From: Flavobacterium caeni
Lineage (GTDB): Bacteria > Bacteroidota > Bacteroidia > Flavobacteriales > Flavobacteriaceae
Length of the DNA stretch: 64,000 bases
NCBI RefSeq assembly: GCF_900101895.1
Contig: NZ_FMVF01000007.1
Location: 143,836-207,835, forward strand
Direction: 5' to 3'
Below are positions 17,009 to 24,868 of this stretch, one piece after another. The position numbers were made by a program, and so were the translations under genes. How positions within the stretch are numbered: position 1 is the stretch's first letter; each line of letters begins with the position of its first letter. Below the pieces are notes generated by a model. It did not search any database and was not told the DNA's origin. It worked only from the letters and a program-made list of their open reading frames with translations.

Positions 17009-18657
17009 AAAAAGGGATGACAATCATTGCGCTGTTGTTGCTGGTGTCTTGCGGGACATCCAAATCGTTGCGCCACCAACCGCAGACGGAAGGCTACGAC
17101 CCATCGGTCCCGAAAGTCCAAAGACACAGCGAAAACTATTTTTCGTCGGGAAAAAACACGCTTTTGAAAAACAGCCAAGGCCTTTGGGAATTGTACGTTG
17201 CGGGCGATCCGCTGCAAATAGGGCTGGTGACCGGCGCCTTGGAAGATTCGCTCTTGAAAAAGCAGGAACGCGTGTTTTTTTCAAAAGTAAAGGAACTCGT
17301 GCCCTCGAAATCCAAACAAAAATGGCTTCGGAAGTTGCTGACTTGGTACAACCGCAAATTGTACCTGAACGTTCCCGAAGAATACAAAACCGAAATTTAC
17401 GGGCTCTCGCAATACAGTTCGCACGACTACGACTTTATCGCGCCGCCTTATTTGCGCGGGTTGTACCTGCATGGCGCGCACGACATTGGGCACGCGATGC
17501 AGGATTTGGCCCTGGTCGGCTGTTCGTCGTTTGCGGCCTGGGGCGACAAATCGGAAGATGGCGGTTTGATTTTGGGACGCAATTTCGATTTTTATGCGGG
17601 CGATGATTTTGCCAAGGACAAAGTGGTTGCGTTTGTCAAACCCGACAAAGGAAATCCGTTCATGATGGTCACGTGGCCCGGCATGATGGGTGCGGTTTCG
17701 GGTATGAACAATGCGGGGCTCACCGTTACAATCAATGCCGGGAAGTCGAAAATCCCGCTTGTTGCCAAGACACCGATTTCGATCCTGACACGTGAGATTT
17801 TGCAATACGCGACCACAATCGACGAGGCCGTTGCCATCGCCAAAAAGCGCGAGGTATTTGTTTCTGAATCGATCATGGTGGGCAGCGCAAAGGACCAAAA
17901 GGCTGCTTTGATTGAAGTAGCACCTGATAATTTTGGCGTGTACGAGGTGCCCAACAGCAACCAACTTTTGTGTTCGAATCATTTCCAAAGCGATGCGCTC
18001 AAAGACGACAAACGCAATTTGTACCAAATCGAGAACAGCCATTCGCAATACCGTTACGATAAATTGATCGAGGAGTTCGAGGAACATCCGAAAATCAATC
18101 CCGAAATCGCCGCGAAAATCCTGCGCGACCGCGAAGGTCTGGACGAAAAAGCCATCGGCTATGGCAATGAAAAGGCGCTGAACCAACTGCTCGCGCACCA
18201 CGGTGTGATTTTTAAACCCGAAGAAAAATTGGTTTGGGTTTCGGCCAATCCGTATCAAATGGGCGAATTTGTGTGCTATGATTTGAATAAGGTCTTTGGC
18301 GCCGATCGCGCGGCCGGAAGTTCGATGGCGCAAACCGATCGTGACATTCCTGCCGATCCGTTCCTGCAAACCCAGGCCTATAAAAACTATGAGCAGTTTC
18401 GTATCGAAGACCGAAAGATGGACCAGATGCTTCAAAATAAAACCGGAATGACCGCCGATTTTGTCAAAAATTACCAATCTTTGAACCCGGATTTTTGGAT
18501 CGTTTATTTCAAACCCGGAAAATTCCATTTTGAAAACAAGGATTACGCAGCGGCCAAACCTGAACTTGAGCAGGCGCTGACCAAGGAAATCACGACGCTT
18601 CCGGCCAAAAAGGAAATGGAGAAAATGCTGCGCAAAATCAACAAGAAATTACGATGA
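17005..18657 (+). CDS. C45 autoproteolytic acyltransferase/hydrolase-like lipoprotein
   Basis: A 550-aa protein with a lipoprotein signal MKKGMTIIALLLLVSC (Cys16). It has an Ntn-hydrolase domain of the acyl-CoA:6-aminopenicillanate acyltransferase type: LVGCSSFAAWG with candidate nucleophile Cys173, then LILGRNFDF, GMMGAVSGMNNAGLTVTINA and a DNFGVYEVPNSNQLLCSNHF block. If Cys173 becomes the N-terminal nucleophile by self-cleavage, the enzyme could make or break an amide or ester bond at the outer membrane. It could thus tailor or attach the pigment's acyl part. It overlaps both neighbours by 4 bp, so it belongs to the operon. Substrate is not visible. Confidence 0.85.
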   Translation: MKKGMTIIALLLLVSCGTSKSLRHQPQTEGYDPSVPKVQRHSENYFSSGKNTLLKNSQGLWELYVAGDPLQIGLVTGALEDSLLKKQERVFFSKVKELVPSKSKQKWLRKLLTWYNRKLYLNVPEEYKTEIYGLSQYSSHDYDFIAPPYLRGLYLHGAHDIGHAMQDLALVGCSSFAAWGDKSEDGGLILGRNFDFYAGDDFAKDKVVAFVKPDKGNPFMMVTWPGMMGAVSGMNNAGLTVTINAGKSKIPLVAKTPISILTREILQYATTIDEAVAIAKKREVFVSESIMVGSAKDQKAALIEVAPDNFGVYEVPNSNQLLCSNHFQSDALKDDKRNLYQIENSHSQYRYDKLIEEFEEHPKINPEIAAKILRDREGLDEKAIGYGNEKALNQLLAHHGVIFKPEEKLVWVSANPYQMGEFVCYDLNKVFGADRAAGSSMAQTDRDIPADPFLQTQAYKNYEQFRIEDRKMDQMLQNKTGMTADFVKNYQSLNPDFWIVYFKPGKFHFENKDYAAAKPELEQALTKEITTLPAKKEMEKMLRKINKKLR

Positions 18658-19946
18658 TTCCCACCATAGAAACTGCACCGCTGTCAGAAATCAAGGCTTT
18701 TCAAGAAGCAAAATTGCGCGAGACGTTGGCCTATGTGCAATCGCATTCGCCATTTTATCAAAAAAGATTTGCCGATGCGGGAATTTCGGTTTCGGACATC
18801 CGAACGCTCGAAGACTTGCAAAAGCTGCCGGTCACGACCAAGGCCGATTTACAGCAATTCAACGACGATTTTTTGTGCGTCCCGCGCCATCAAATCATCG
18901 ATTACGCGACCACGTCGGGCACGTTGGGCGATCCGGTCACTTTTGGCATGACCGACAACGACTTGGACCGACTGGCCTACAATGAAGCGATTTCGTTCGA
19001 CTGCGCAGGCATCAAACCGGGCGATATCGTCCAGTTGATGACGACGATGGACCGCCGATTCATGGCCGGGCTGGCTTATTTCCTCGGATTGCGCAAGATG
19101 AAGGTGGGCGTCGTCCGCGTCGGCGCTGGGATTCCCGAACTGCAATGGGATTCGATCCGCAAGTACCAACCCTCGCATTTGATTACGGTGCCATCGTTTC
19201 TTCTGAAAATGATCGAATTTGCAGAACAGCGCGGCATCGACTACAAAAATTCAGGTATCAAAGGCGCCATTTGCATAGGCGAGGCGTTGCGCAACCAGGA
19301 TTTCTCGCTCAGCACGCTGTCGAAGAAGATCACCGAGAAGTGGGACATCAAACTCTATTCGACCTACGCCTCGACCGAAATGAGCACGGCCTTTACCGAA
19401 TGTGAACATGCGATTGGCGGCCACCACCACCCTGAACTCATTGTCGTCGAAACGTTGGATGACAACAACCAACCCGTTCAAGATAGCGAGCCCGGCGAAC
19501 TCACCTTTACGACGCTAGGCATCGAGGCCATGCCTTTGGTGCGCTTCAAGACAGGCGACATCGTCAAATTGCACCATGAGCCGTGCGCGTGTGGCCGCAA
19601 TACGTTGCGCGTTGGCCCCGTGATCGGACGCAAGCAACAGATGATCAAATACAAAGGCACGACGTTGTACCCGCCCGCGATGACCGACGTGTTGAGTGGT
19701 TTTTCGAACATCGAGAACCACATCATCGAGATCTATACGAACGATTTGGGCACCGACGAAATCGTCATCAAGCTCGCGGTCAAGCAAGAATCGGAAATAT
19801 TTTTGCGCGAGATCAAGGAGCATTTTCAAGCGAAATTGCGTGTGACGCCCAAGATTGTCTTCACATCAAACGCCATTCTGAACCAACTCGTCTTTAATCC
19901 GATGAGCCGAAAACCGATTCATTTTTTTGATCACCGGACGCATTGA
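18654..19946 (+). CDS. Phenylacetate-CoA ligase-like AMP-forming enzyme
   Basis: A 430-aa adenylate-forming enzyme of the PaaK type. It has TTSGTLGDPVTFGMT near residues 83-97, STYASTEMSTAFTECEH near 238-254, a GELTFTTLG strand, and a cysteine/arginine-rich CACGRNTLRVGPVIGRK segment near 311-327. It probably activates an aryl or long-chain carboxylic acid as a CoA or ACP thioester, such as a cinnamate- or coumarate-type starter. It is the last gene of the tightly packed run, overlapping the preceding gene as ATGA, and is followed by a 424-bp non-coding gap. Confidence 0.88.
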   Translation: MIPTIETAPLSEIKAFQEAKLRETLAYVQSHSPFYQKRFADAGISVSDIRTLEDLQKLPVTTKADLQQFNDDFLCVPRHQIIDYATTSGTLGDPVTFGMTDNDLDRLAYNEAISFDCAGIKPGDIVQLMTTMDRRFMAGLAYFLGLRKMKVGVVRVGAGIPELQWDSIRKYQPSHLITVPSFLLKMIEFAEQRGIDYKNSGIKGAICIGEALRNQDFSLSTLSKKITEKWDIKLYSTYASTEMSTAFTECEHAIGGHHHPELIVVETLDDNNQPVQDSEPGELTFTTLGIEAMPLVRFKTGDIVKLHHEPCACGRNTLRVGPVIGRKQQMIKYKGTTLYPPAMTDVLSGFSNIENHIIEIYTNDLGTDEIVIKLAVKQESEIFLREIKEHFQAKLRVTPKIVFTSNAILNQLVFNPMSRKPIHFFDHRTH

Positions 19947-20080
19947 TTTAGGGTGTGCGCCCGTTCCAGATGAATTTTTCAGACGACGCGGGGATATCGG
20001 CTGCACCGCGACGCCCGCCTCCTAGGGTGTTGGGACTTCACGAAGAACGGTTGATATTTAGATTGCGGCGCTTGAAAAAG

Positions 20081-20209
20081 TATAGTTTTTCTGTGTCTAC
20101 GGTATCGAAAAATTTTGTATTTTCTACCCAATAGGGTAGGGGAAATAGGGTTTATCCCTACGAAACGGCGGCCAATCTGCGCTACAGAAAATCTGTATAT
20201 TTTGTTAAA
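20081..20209 (+). repeat. Duplicated intergenic element, copy A
   Basis: Layout, left to right: TATAGTTTTTCTGTG (20081-20095), a G-rich block ending in the dyad TAGGGTTTATCCCTA (20146-20160), the palindrome TACAGAAAATCTGTA (20183-20197) and TTTTGTTAAA (20200-20209). The same four blocks in the same order and near-identical spacing occur at 49538-49669. The palindromes look like paired binding sites for a dimeric regulator. An alternative is a decayed mobile or structured RNA element. Here it lies ~160 bp upstream of dusB. Confidence 0.65.
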
Positions 20210-20358
20210 TGTTGCCTTTATACACAGGGGCTAATCAAAAGTACAAGTTTCGTGCGTCGTCGGGCTGTTAGCGCCACTTGGGAGTCTGTTGTATTCGATG
20301 CGTCAGGATCCGCGTAAGCCCAATCCACTTTCGGTTTTCGACATTTGACTTTAAATCG

Positions 20359-20367
20359 TACCTTTGC
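20359..20367 (+). promoter_or_regulatory. dusB -7 promoter box, probably leaderless
   Basis: TACCTTTGC matches the Bacteroidota -7 consensus TAnnTTTG and ends only 3 bases before the dusB ATG at 20371. With a start site about 7 bases from the box centre, the mRNA would begin at or near the start codon. No convincing TTG -33 box at normal spacing was seen. Confidence 0.55.
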
Positions 20368-20370
20368 GCC

Positions 20371-21366
20371 ATGGTCAAAATCGGCAACATCGAACTTCCA
20401 GAATTCCCGCTCTTGCTTGCACCCATGGAGGACGTGAGTGATCCGCCATTCCGACGCCTGTGTAAGACGCACGGCGCCGATTTGATGTTTTCGGAATTCA
20501 TCTCGTCCGAAGGATTGATCCGCGACGCGATCAAAAGCAGGCAAAAGCTCGATATTTTTGATTACGAACGCCCCGTTGGTATCCAGATTTTTGGTGGCGA
20601 CGAAGAGGCGATGGCGATGTCGTCTAAAATTGTATCGGCGGTAAATCCAGATTTGATCGACATCAATTTCGGATGCCCGGTCAAAAAAGTCGTTTGCAAA
20701 GGCGCGGGTGCTGCCGTGTTGAAAGACGTCGACTTGATGGTGCGGCTCACCAAGGCCGTCATCGACGGGACCAATTTACCAGTGACCGTAAAAACACGCC
20801 TGGGCTGGGACGACGACTCGATCAACATCGATGAGGTAGCCGAACGTTTGCAGGACATAGGTGTCAAAGCCTTGTCGATCCATGGGCGTACGCGCGCGCA
20901 ACTCTACAAAGGCGAAGCCGATTGGTCGCACATCGCGCGTGTCAAGAACAACCCGCGCATCACCATGCCGATTTTTGGCAACGGCGATGTCGATTCGCCC
21001 GAAAAGGCCCTCGAGTACAAAAACCGCTATGGCGTCGACGGCATCATGATCGGGCGCGCCGCAATTGGCTATCCGTGGATTTTCAACGAAATCAAGCATT
21101 ATTTCAAGACAGGCGAAAAACTATCCGCCCCGACCATGCAGGACCGTATCGAAGCCGCGCGCAATCATTTGACGTGGGCGATGGAATGGAAAGGCGAATG
21201 GGTGGGCATTGTAGAAACGCGACGTCATTACACCAATTACTTCAAGGGCATTCACAACTTCAAGGAATACCGACAGAAATTGGTCACGATAGACAATGCA
21301 CAAGGGTTGTATGCGGCCTTTGATGAAATTTCACAGGCGTTTGCCGACTATCAGTTTGTATCGTAA
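20371..21366 (+). CDS. dusB: tRNA-dihydrouridine synthase
   Basis: A 331-aa FMN enzyme that reduces uridine to dihydrouridine in the tRNA D-loop. Visible features are the N-terminal PLLLAPMEDVSDPPFR, INFGCPVKKVVCKGAGAAVL with the catalytic Cys, HGRTRAQLYKGEADW and GNGDVDSPEKA with the FMN-phosphate-binding GIMIGRAAIG. The ATG at 20371 gives the canonical MVKIGNIELP start; a more distal in-frame start adds 31 residues without family similarity. The gene is single and faces a minus-strand permease, with ~70 bp between stops. Confidence 0.95.
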   Translation: MVKIGNIELPEFPLLLAPMEDVSDPPFRRLCKTHGADLMFSEFISSEGLIRDAIKSRQKLDIFDYERPVGIQIFGGDEEAMAMSSKIVSAVNPDLIDINFGCPVKKVVCKGAGAAVLKDVDLMVRLTKAVIDGTNLPVTVKTRLGWDDDSINIDEVAERLQDIGVKALSIHGRTRAQLYKGEADWSHIARVKNNPRITMPIFGNGDVDSPEKALEYKNRYGVDGIMIGRAAIGYPWIFNEIKHYFKTGEKLSAPTMQDRIEAARNHLTWAMEWKGEWVGIVETRRHYTNYFKGIHNFKEYRQKLVTIDNAQGLYAAFDEISQAFADYQFVS

Positions 21367-21439
21367 ACCAGATTGCGGTTCAATTGCATTGGTGCCGAAG
21401 CATCGAGAGGGCAAGCTGCAATAGTGGCCGAACGCCAAA

Positions 21440-22639
21440 TCACTCCATCAATTTCTTGCTCACGCGGCTCGACGCAATCCACGACGCGATAAAGCCAAGC
21501 GAAACGATCGTGGCAAAAACAACCAGCACGTTTTGCCAGGAATAGACCACGGGATAGGCCAGGCTGGGCGTGATCATGATAAGCTGGAATTGTTGCTGCA
21601 CCAATACAATGATCGATCCGAGCAACAGCCCGAACAACCCGCCAATGACGCAAACCAACGTGCCTTGTAGTAGAAAAATGCGACGCAGATCGGCCATTTC
21701 GGCGCCCAGATTGTAGAGTGTCTTGAGGTTTTGCTGTTTGTCGATGATCACCATAAAAATCGACCCCGAAAACGCGAACAAAACCAAAATAATCACCAGC
21801 GTAAAGATCAGGTAAATGGCCACATTTTCTGTGTTGAGCATTTTGTACAAACTGTCGTTGAGCTGCGCGCGGTTCTTGACCTCGATTTGATCGGGGAAAA
21901 TTTTTGCAAGCGATGCACGTACGGTTTGTTCGTCCACGCCGGGTTTGAGTTTGATTTCGATGCCCGAGATTTGGTTGGTTTTGAACTCGAGCAGCGCTTG
22001 GGCCAGCCGCAATTCGCAAAACACAAACTTGTCGTCGAGCTCTTCGCTCAGCGCATAAATCCCAACGGGTGCCAACGTGAATTGGTTGAACGCGTCTTCG
22101 GGACGTTCGATGGTTCCCGTGCCGGGTTTGGGGACGTATACTTCGAACGGATGGTTAAAATCCATAAGCCCGAGCGAGAGTTTTTGCGAGGTACCGTTGC
22201 CAATGACCACCTGAGAGGTGTTGGGTTCGAGCCAATCGCCCTGGTAAATGATTTTGGTGATGTCGTTGACTTTGGAAAAAATCGAATCGACGCCTTTGAG
22301 ATATGCCACTTGTTCCTTGCCATCAAAGACAAACAACACGCGTTCTTCGATGATCTTGGTTTGGTGGTCGATGCCTTGAATTTGATGTAATTTTTGCTCC
22401 TGGTCTGTCGAAACCAAAAACGACTTGCCGCTTTTTGGGCCTACTTTCAAATCGGGATCAAAGTCGTTGCTGAACGACAGGCTAAAATCGCGCAGCCCGC
22501 TAAAAACCGACAACACAACAAACAACGCCATCGACCCGACCACAATGCCCACCGACGAAATGCGGTTGATGATGTTGATCGCATTGTTGGTGCTTTTGCT
22601 GCGCAGGTAGCGGCCGGCTATGTAGAACGGGAAGTTCAC
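21440..22639 (-). CDS. FtsX-like ABC transporter permease (LolC/LolE type)
   Basis: A 399-aa membrane protein with one N-terminal helix (about 22-48), a ~220-residue periplasmic MacB-like domain, and three C-terminal helices typical of FtsX (about 275-395). The motif TNNAINIINRISSVGIVVGSMALFVVLSVFSGL is characteristic of the LolC/E permeases that extract lipoproteins from the inner membrane. It starts one base inside the end of rbfA, so the two are coupled. The ATPase partner is not adjacent. Confidence 0.9.
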   Translation of the reverse strand: MNFPFYIAGRYLRSKSTNNAINIINRISSVGIVVGSMALFVVLSVFSGLRDFSLSFSNDFDPDLKVGPKSGKSFLVSTDQEQKLHQIQGIDHQTKIIEERVLFVFDGKEQVAYLKGVDSIFSKVNDITKIIYQGDWLEPNTSQVVIGNGTSQKLSLGLMDFNHPFEVYVPKPGTGTIERPEDAFNQFTLAPVGIYALSEELDDKFVFCELRLAQALLEFKTNQISGIEIKLKPGVDEQTVRASLAKIFPDQIEVKNRAQLNDSLYKMLNTENVAIYLIFTLVIILVLFAFSGSIFMVIIDKQQNLKTLYNLGAEMADLRRIFLLQGTLVCVIGGLFGLLLGSIIVLVQQQFQLIMITPSLAYPVVYSWQNVLVVFATIVSLGFIASWIASSRVSKKLME

Positions 22640-23031
22640 TACGATTTTTTGCGGCGTTCGAGCAAATCGCGGTTCTCGATCGGGTTTTCGGTGCCTTTGA
22701 GCGCGTTGTCGATTTTTTCGATATAATCGAGCGAATCGTCCAGGTAAAAGTTAAGGTTGGGCACCTTGCGCAGTTGCAATTTGACGCGTTGCGCGAGGTC
22801 GTGCTTGATCAGCGGCCCGTTCGACTTGATCGCGGCCAGCGTTTCGGCGGCTTTGTCCTGCGGGAAAATGCTCAGGTGTACGCCCGCAATCGACAAATCG
22901 GTGGTGACGCTCACCTTAGACACCGAAATCACGAGATTCGAGATGTTGTTCTTGCGTATTTCGCCTTGCAAAATATCGACCAGGTCTTTTTGCAATAGCG
23001 CGCCGATTTTCTTTTGTCTGTTCGTTTCCAT
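22639..23031 (-). CDS. rbfA: 30S ribosome-binding factor A
   Basis: A 130-aa RbfA with the KH-like fold: N-terminal METNRQKKIGALLQKDLVDIL, then VSVTTDLSIAGVHLSIFP and the C-terminal KVPNLNFYLDDSLDYIEKIDNAL. It helps mature the 5' end of 16S rRNA during cold-sensitive 30S assembly. It overlaps the downstream FtsX permease by 1 bp. Its promoter box lies only three bases before the ATG. Confidence 0.94.
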   Translation of the reverse strand: METNRQKKIGALLQKDLVDILQGEIRKNNISNLVISVSKVSVTTDLSIAGVHLSIFPQDKAAETLAAIKSNGPLIKHDLAQRVKLQLRKVPNLNFYLDDSLDYIEKIDNALKGTENPIENRDLLERRKKS

Positions 23032-23034
23032 GGG

Positions 23035-23043
23035 GCAAAAGTA
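23035..23043 (-). promoter_or_regulatory. rbfA -7 promoter box, probably leaderless
   Basis: On the minus strand TACTTTTGC matches TAnnTTTG and is followed by CCC and then the rbfA ATG at 23031. This is almost the same arrangement as dusB, suggesting a leaderless or very short leader transcript. Confidence 0.55.
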
Positions 23044-23107
23044 CGAATTATAGTCGAACGTCGAATGTCAAAAGTCTGAACGATGTTGACGTTGGGTTCG
23101 ATTTTTT

Positions 23108-23188
23108 GGAGCCGGGAACCTGCTATCCGCTCTATCTTTCACTTCGCTACGCTACGTGAAAGGATGCCGCTGCTATCAGGGCTAGGGC
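23108..23188. repeat. Dispersed hairpin repeat, copy 1 (short)
   Basis: Contains GCTATCCGCTCTAT, then a perfect hairpin CTTTCAC (23136-23142)/GTGAAAG (23156-23162) and GGATGCCGCTGCTATC. The same conserved flanks surround a hairpin of different sequence at 50509-50541, and a related arrangement is at 30054-30087. This copy lacks the first GC-rich hairpin seen in the other two. Confidence 0.7.
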
Positions 23189-23267
23189 ATTTTGGTTCGC
23201 ATGAAATAAATCCAAACTTTGAAGTCTTTGGGAAAAACTTTGCGAACTTTGCGGCAAATCAACATCC

Positions 23268-23669
23268 ATGAGAAAAATCGAACACATCGGCATCGCGGTC
23301 AATAGCCTCGAGGTATCGAATGAAGTTTTCGCCAAGCTCTTCGGCGCGCCGGCGTATAAAATGGAGGAAGTCGCGAGCGAAGGCGTCAAAACTTCGTTCT
23401 TCCAGAACGGTCCCAACAAAATCGAACTGCTCGAAGCAACCAGTCCCGACAGCCCGATTGCAAAATTCCTAGAGAAAAAAGGCGAAGGCATCCACCACAT
23501 CGCCTTCGACGTCGAGGACATCGTTGCCGAAATCGCCCGACTAAAATCCGAAGGGTTCACCGTCCTGAACGAAACGCCCAAAAAAGGCGCCGACAACAAG
23601 CTTGTGGCATTCCTGCATCCCAAGACCACCAACGGCGTGCTGATTGAATTGTGCCAGGAAATTCGGTAG
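23268..23669 (+). CDS. mce: Methylmalonyl-CoA epimerase
   Basis: A 133-aa vicinal-oxygen-chelate enzyme that interconverts (R)- and (S)-methylmalonyl-CoA, linking propionyl-CoA metabolism and succinyl-CoA. Metal ligands are visible as HIGIAV near residue 5, HHIAFDVEDI near 75 and the C-terminal VLIELCQE. The start MRKIEHIGIAV is canonical. The leader contains tandem CTTTGCG-like boxes just upstream, probably its promoter. The mutase genes are not nearby. Confidence 0.93.
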   Translation: MRKIEHIGIAVNSLEVSNEVFAKLFGAPAYKMEEVASEGVKTSFFQNGPNKIELLEATSPDSPIAKFLEKKGEGIHHIAFDVEDIVAEIARLKSEGFTVLNETPKKGADNKLVAFLHPKTTNGVLIELCQEIR

Positions 23670-23733
23670 TCGAAAAACCCGCGAACATTTGGCGCAATGC
23701 AAAAATAGTAGTATTATTGCATCCTCTTTAACC

Positions 23734-23807
23734 GGTCCTATAGCTCAGTTGGTTAGAGCACCTGACTCATAATCAGGTGGTCCTTGGTTCGAGCCCAAGT
23801 GGGACCA
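23734..23807 (+). tRNA. tRNA with CAT anticodon (Met, or Ile after lysidine modification)
   Basis: A 74-nt cloverleaf: acceptor GGTCCTA/TGGGACC with discriminator A, D-loop AGTTGGTTA, anticodon stem CCTGA/TCAGG around CTCATAA (anticodon CAT), and T-arm CTTGG/CCAAG with TTCGAGC. The CCA end is not encoded. CAT is shared by initiator, elongator Met and Ile2 tRNAs. The first pair G1-C72 argues against an initiator, but elongator Met and Ile2 cannot be separated by eye. Confidence 0.93.
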
Positions 23808-23818
23808 CACTATTTGAA

Positions 23819-23846
23819 GGCTTTCTAAATAAGGAAGTCTTTTTTT
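23819..23846 (+). terminator. Intrinsic terminator after the CAT tRNA
   Basis: GGCTTTC (23819-23825) pairs with GGAAGTC (23833-23839) across a 7-base loop, with two G-T pairs, and a run of seven T follows. It lies 11 bases after the tRNA. Confidence 0.75.
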
Positions 23847-24034
23847 ATCGGCGATGGCGGTAAATGGTGCGTAATTTTTGACGAACAAAAACTAAAGTGC
23901 TCAATTTTACGTTAATATAACCGTTTGGATTAGGAATTTTGGCTGGAAGTCGTATTTTTGCAGTCGGTTTAGAAATTTGGAATTAACAAACAAAAAATTT
24001 TGTTAAATAGATTTTTTATTTATTTTTACACCCT

Positions 24035-24247
24035 ATGAGAATTGTCCCGAATAAAAATTTTTGTGGTTTGGCGCTACTTTTTTCAAGTTTCGCGTTTGCC
24101 GGACCTACCGGACCGCCACCACCCCAAGTACCGCCACCACCAGGATTACCTGTGGACGGAGGTGTCGTTTTGTTATTCGTTGCAGCAATCTCCTACGGCC
24201 TTTACAAAGTATACCAATACAAGAACCATAAAAAAACTCCGGCTTAA
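24035..24247 (+). CDS. PID-CTERM small surface-sorting protein
   Basis: A 70-aa protein with a signal peptide ending in FAFA, a short proline/glycine linker (GPTGPPPPQVPPPPG), then LPVDGG followed by a hydrophobic helix (VVLLFVAAISYGLYKVY) and a basic tail (KNHKKTPA). This is the layout of PID-CTERM proteins, where the P-[IV]-D motif, transmembrane helix and basic end form a C-terminal processing signal. Here the signal makes up nearly the whole protein, with almost no cargo. It is monocistronic, with a TATTTTTGC box about 75 bases upstream, and its stop codon lies within the loop of a terminator. Confidence 0.75.
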   Translation: MRIVPNKNFCGLALLFSSFAFAGPTGPPPPQVPPPPGLPVDGGVVLLFVAAISYGLYKVYQYKNHKKTPA

Positions 24248-24264
24248 ACCGGAGTTTTCTTTTT
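24233..24264. terminator. Bidirectional terminator between PID-CTERM gene and riboflavin synthase
   Basis: AAAACTCCGG (24233-24242) pairs with CCGGAGTTTT (24249-24258) across a 6-base loop that contains the TAA stop of the upstream gene. T-rich sequence follows on both strands, so it should end both convergent transcripts. Confidence 0.9.
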
Positions 24265-24855
24265 TTATATCCTCAAGGCGTTGAGCCGCGAAACGTATTT
24301 TCCGATCACATCAAACTCCAGATTGACCCTTGTGCCCACTTTAAAATCCTTGAAGTTGGTGTGCTCATACGTATAAGGGATGATCGCCACGCTAAAATGG
24401 CTCGCTTGTGAGTCTACTACCGTCAGGCTGACGCCGTTGACGGTAATCGATCCTTTCTCTATCGTAAGGTTGTGCGTCGAGGCATCGTATGCAAAGGTGT
24501 AGTAAAAGCTTCCGTTGGCATTTTCGATCCGCGTACATACGCCCGTTTGGTCGACGTGGCCCTGCACGATATGGCCGTCGAGCCGGTCGCCGAGTTTCAT
24601 GGCGCGCTCGAGGTTGACCGCATCGCCTACTTTCCAGTCACTCAAGTTGGTCTTGTCCAATGTTTCGCGTATGGCGGTTACCGTATACTGGCTGCCGTTG
24701 AGGTCTACCACGGTCAAGCACACGCCGTTGTGCGACACGCTTTGGTCGATCTTGAGTTCGCCTGTGATCAAAGAATCGATGGTCAGGTGAAGGTTGTCGG
24801 CCTCATGTACCAATTGTTTTACCGTGCCCAGTGTTTCGATTATTCCTGTAAACAT
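24265..24855 (-). CDS. ribE: Riboflavin synthase, alpha subunit
   Basis: A 196-aa enzyme that dismutates two 6,7-dimethyl-8-ribityllumazine into riboflavin. It has the two tandem lumazine-binding barrels: the first starts MFTGIIETLGTV with SHNGVCLTVV, the second contains GSITVNGVSLTVVDS and ends near the C-terminus (VNLEFDVIGKYVSRL). Length and both repeats are complete. It is divergent from pdxA with about 55 bp between starts, so both promoters lie in that gap. Confidence 0.95.
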   Translation of the reverse strand: MFTGIIETLGTVKQLVHEADNLHLTIDSLITGELKIDQSVSHNGVCLTVVDLNGSQYTVTAIRETLDKTNLSDWKVGDAVNLERAMKLGDRLDGHIVQGHVDQTGVCTRIENANGSFYYTFAYDASTHNLTIEKGSITVNGVSLTVVDSQASHFSVAIIPYTYEHTNFKDFKVGTRVNLEFDVIGKYVSRLNALRI

Positions 24856-24868
24856 TGGTATATTTTAT

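Larger units (their letters stand above)
19947..20370. other. 424-bp intergenic region with a duplicated palindromic element
   Basis: No convincing gene lies here, and no clear hairpin-plus-T-run terminator follows the pigment operon. The region holds the first copy of a ~130-bp element (20081-20209) that recurs before rsmI, and near its right end the dusB promoter. The first ~130 bases are featureless apart from short GC-rich dyads. Confidence 0.7.

Noticed and set aside
19947..19990. A terminator for the pigment operon
   Set aside because: Only a weak GGGTGTGCGCCC dyad without a T-run is present.
21390..21420. CCGAAGCATCG plus CAAGCTGC shared with 53999-54020
   Set aside because: The match is only 11 and 8 bases with different spacing; too short to call a repeat family from two cases.
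23734..23807. Calling the CAT tRNA an initiator tRNA
   Set aside because: Initiators usually lack a standard 1-72 pair and carry three G-C pairs in the anticodon stem; here 1-72 is G-C and the stem is CCTGA/TCAGG.
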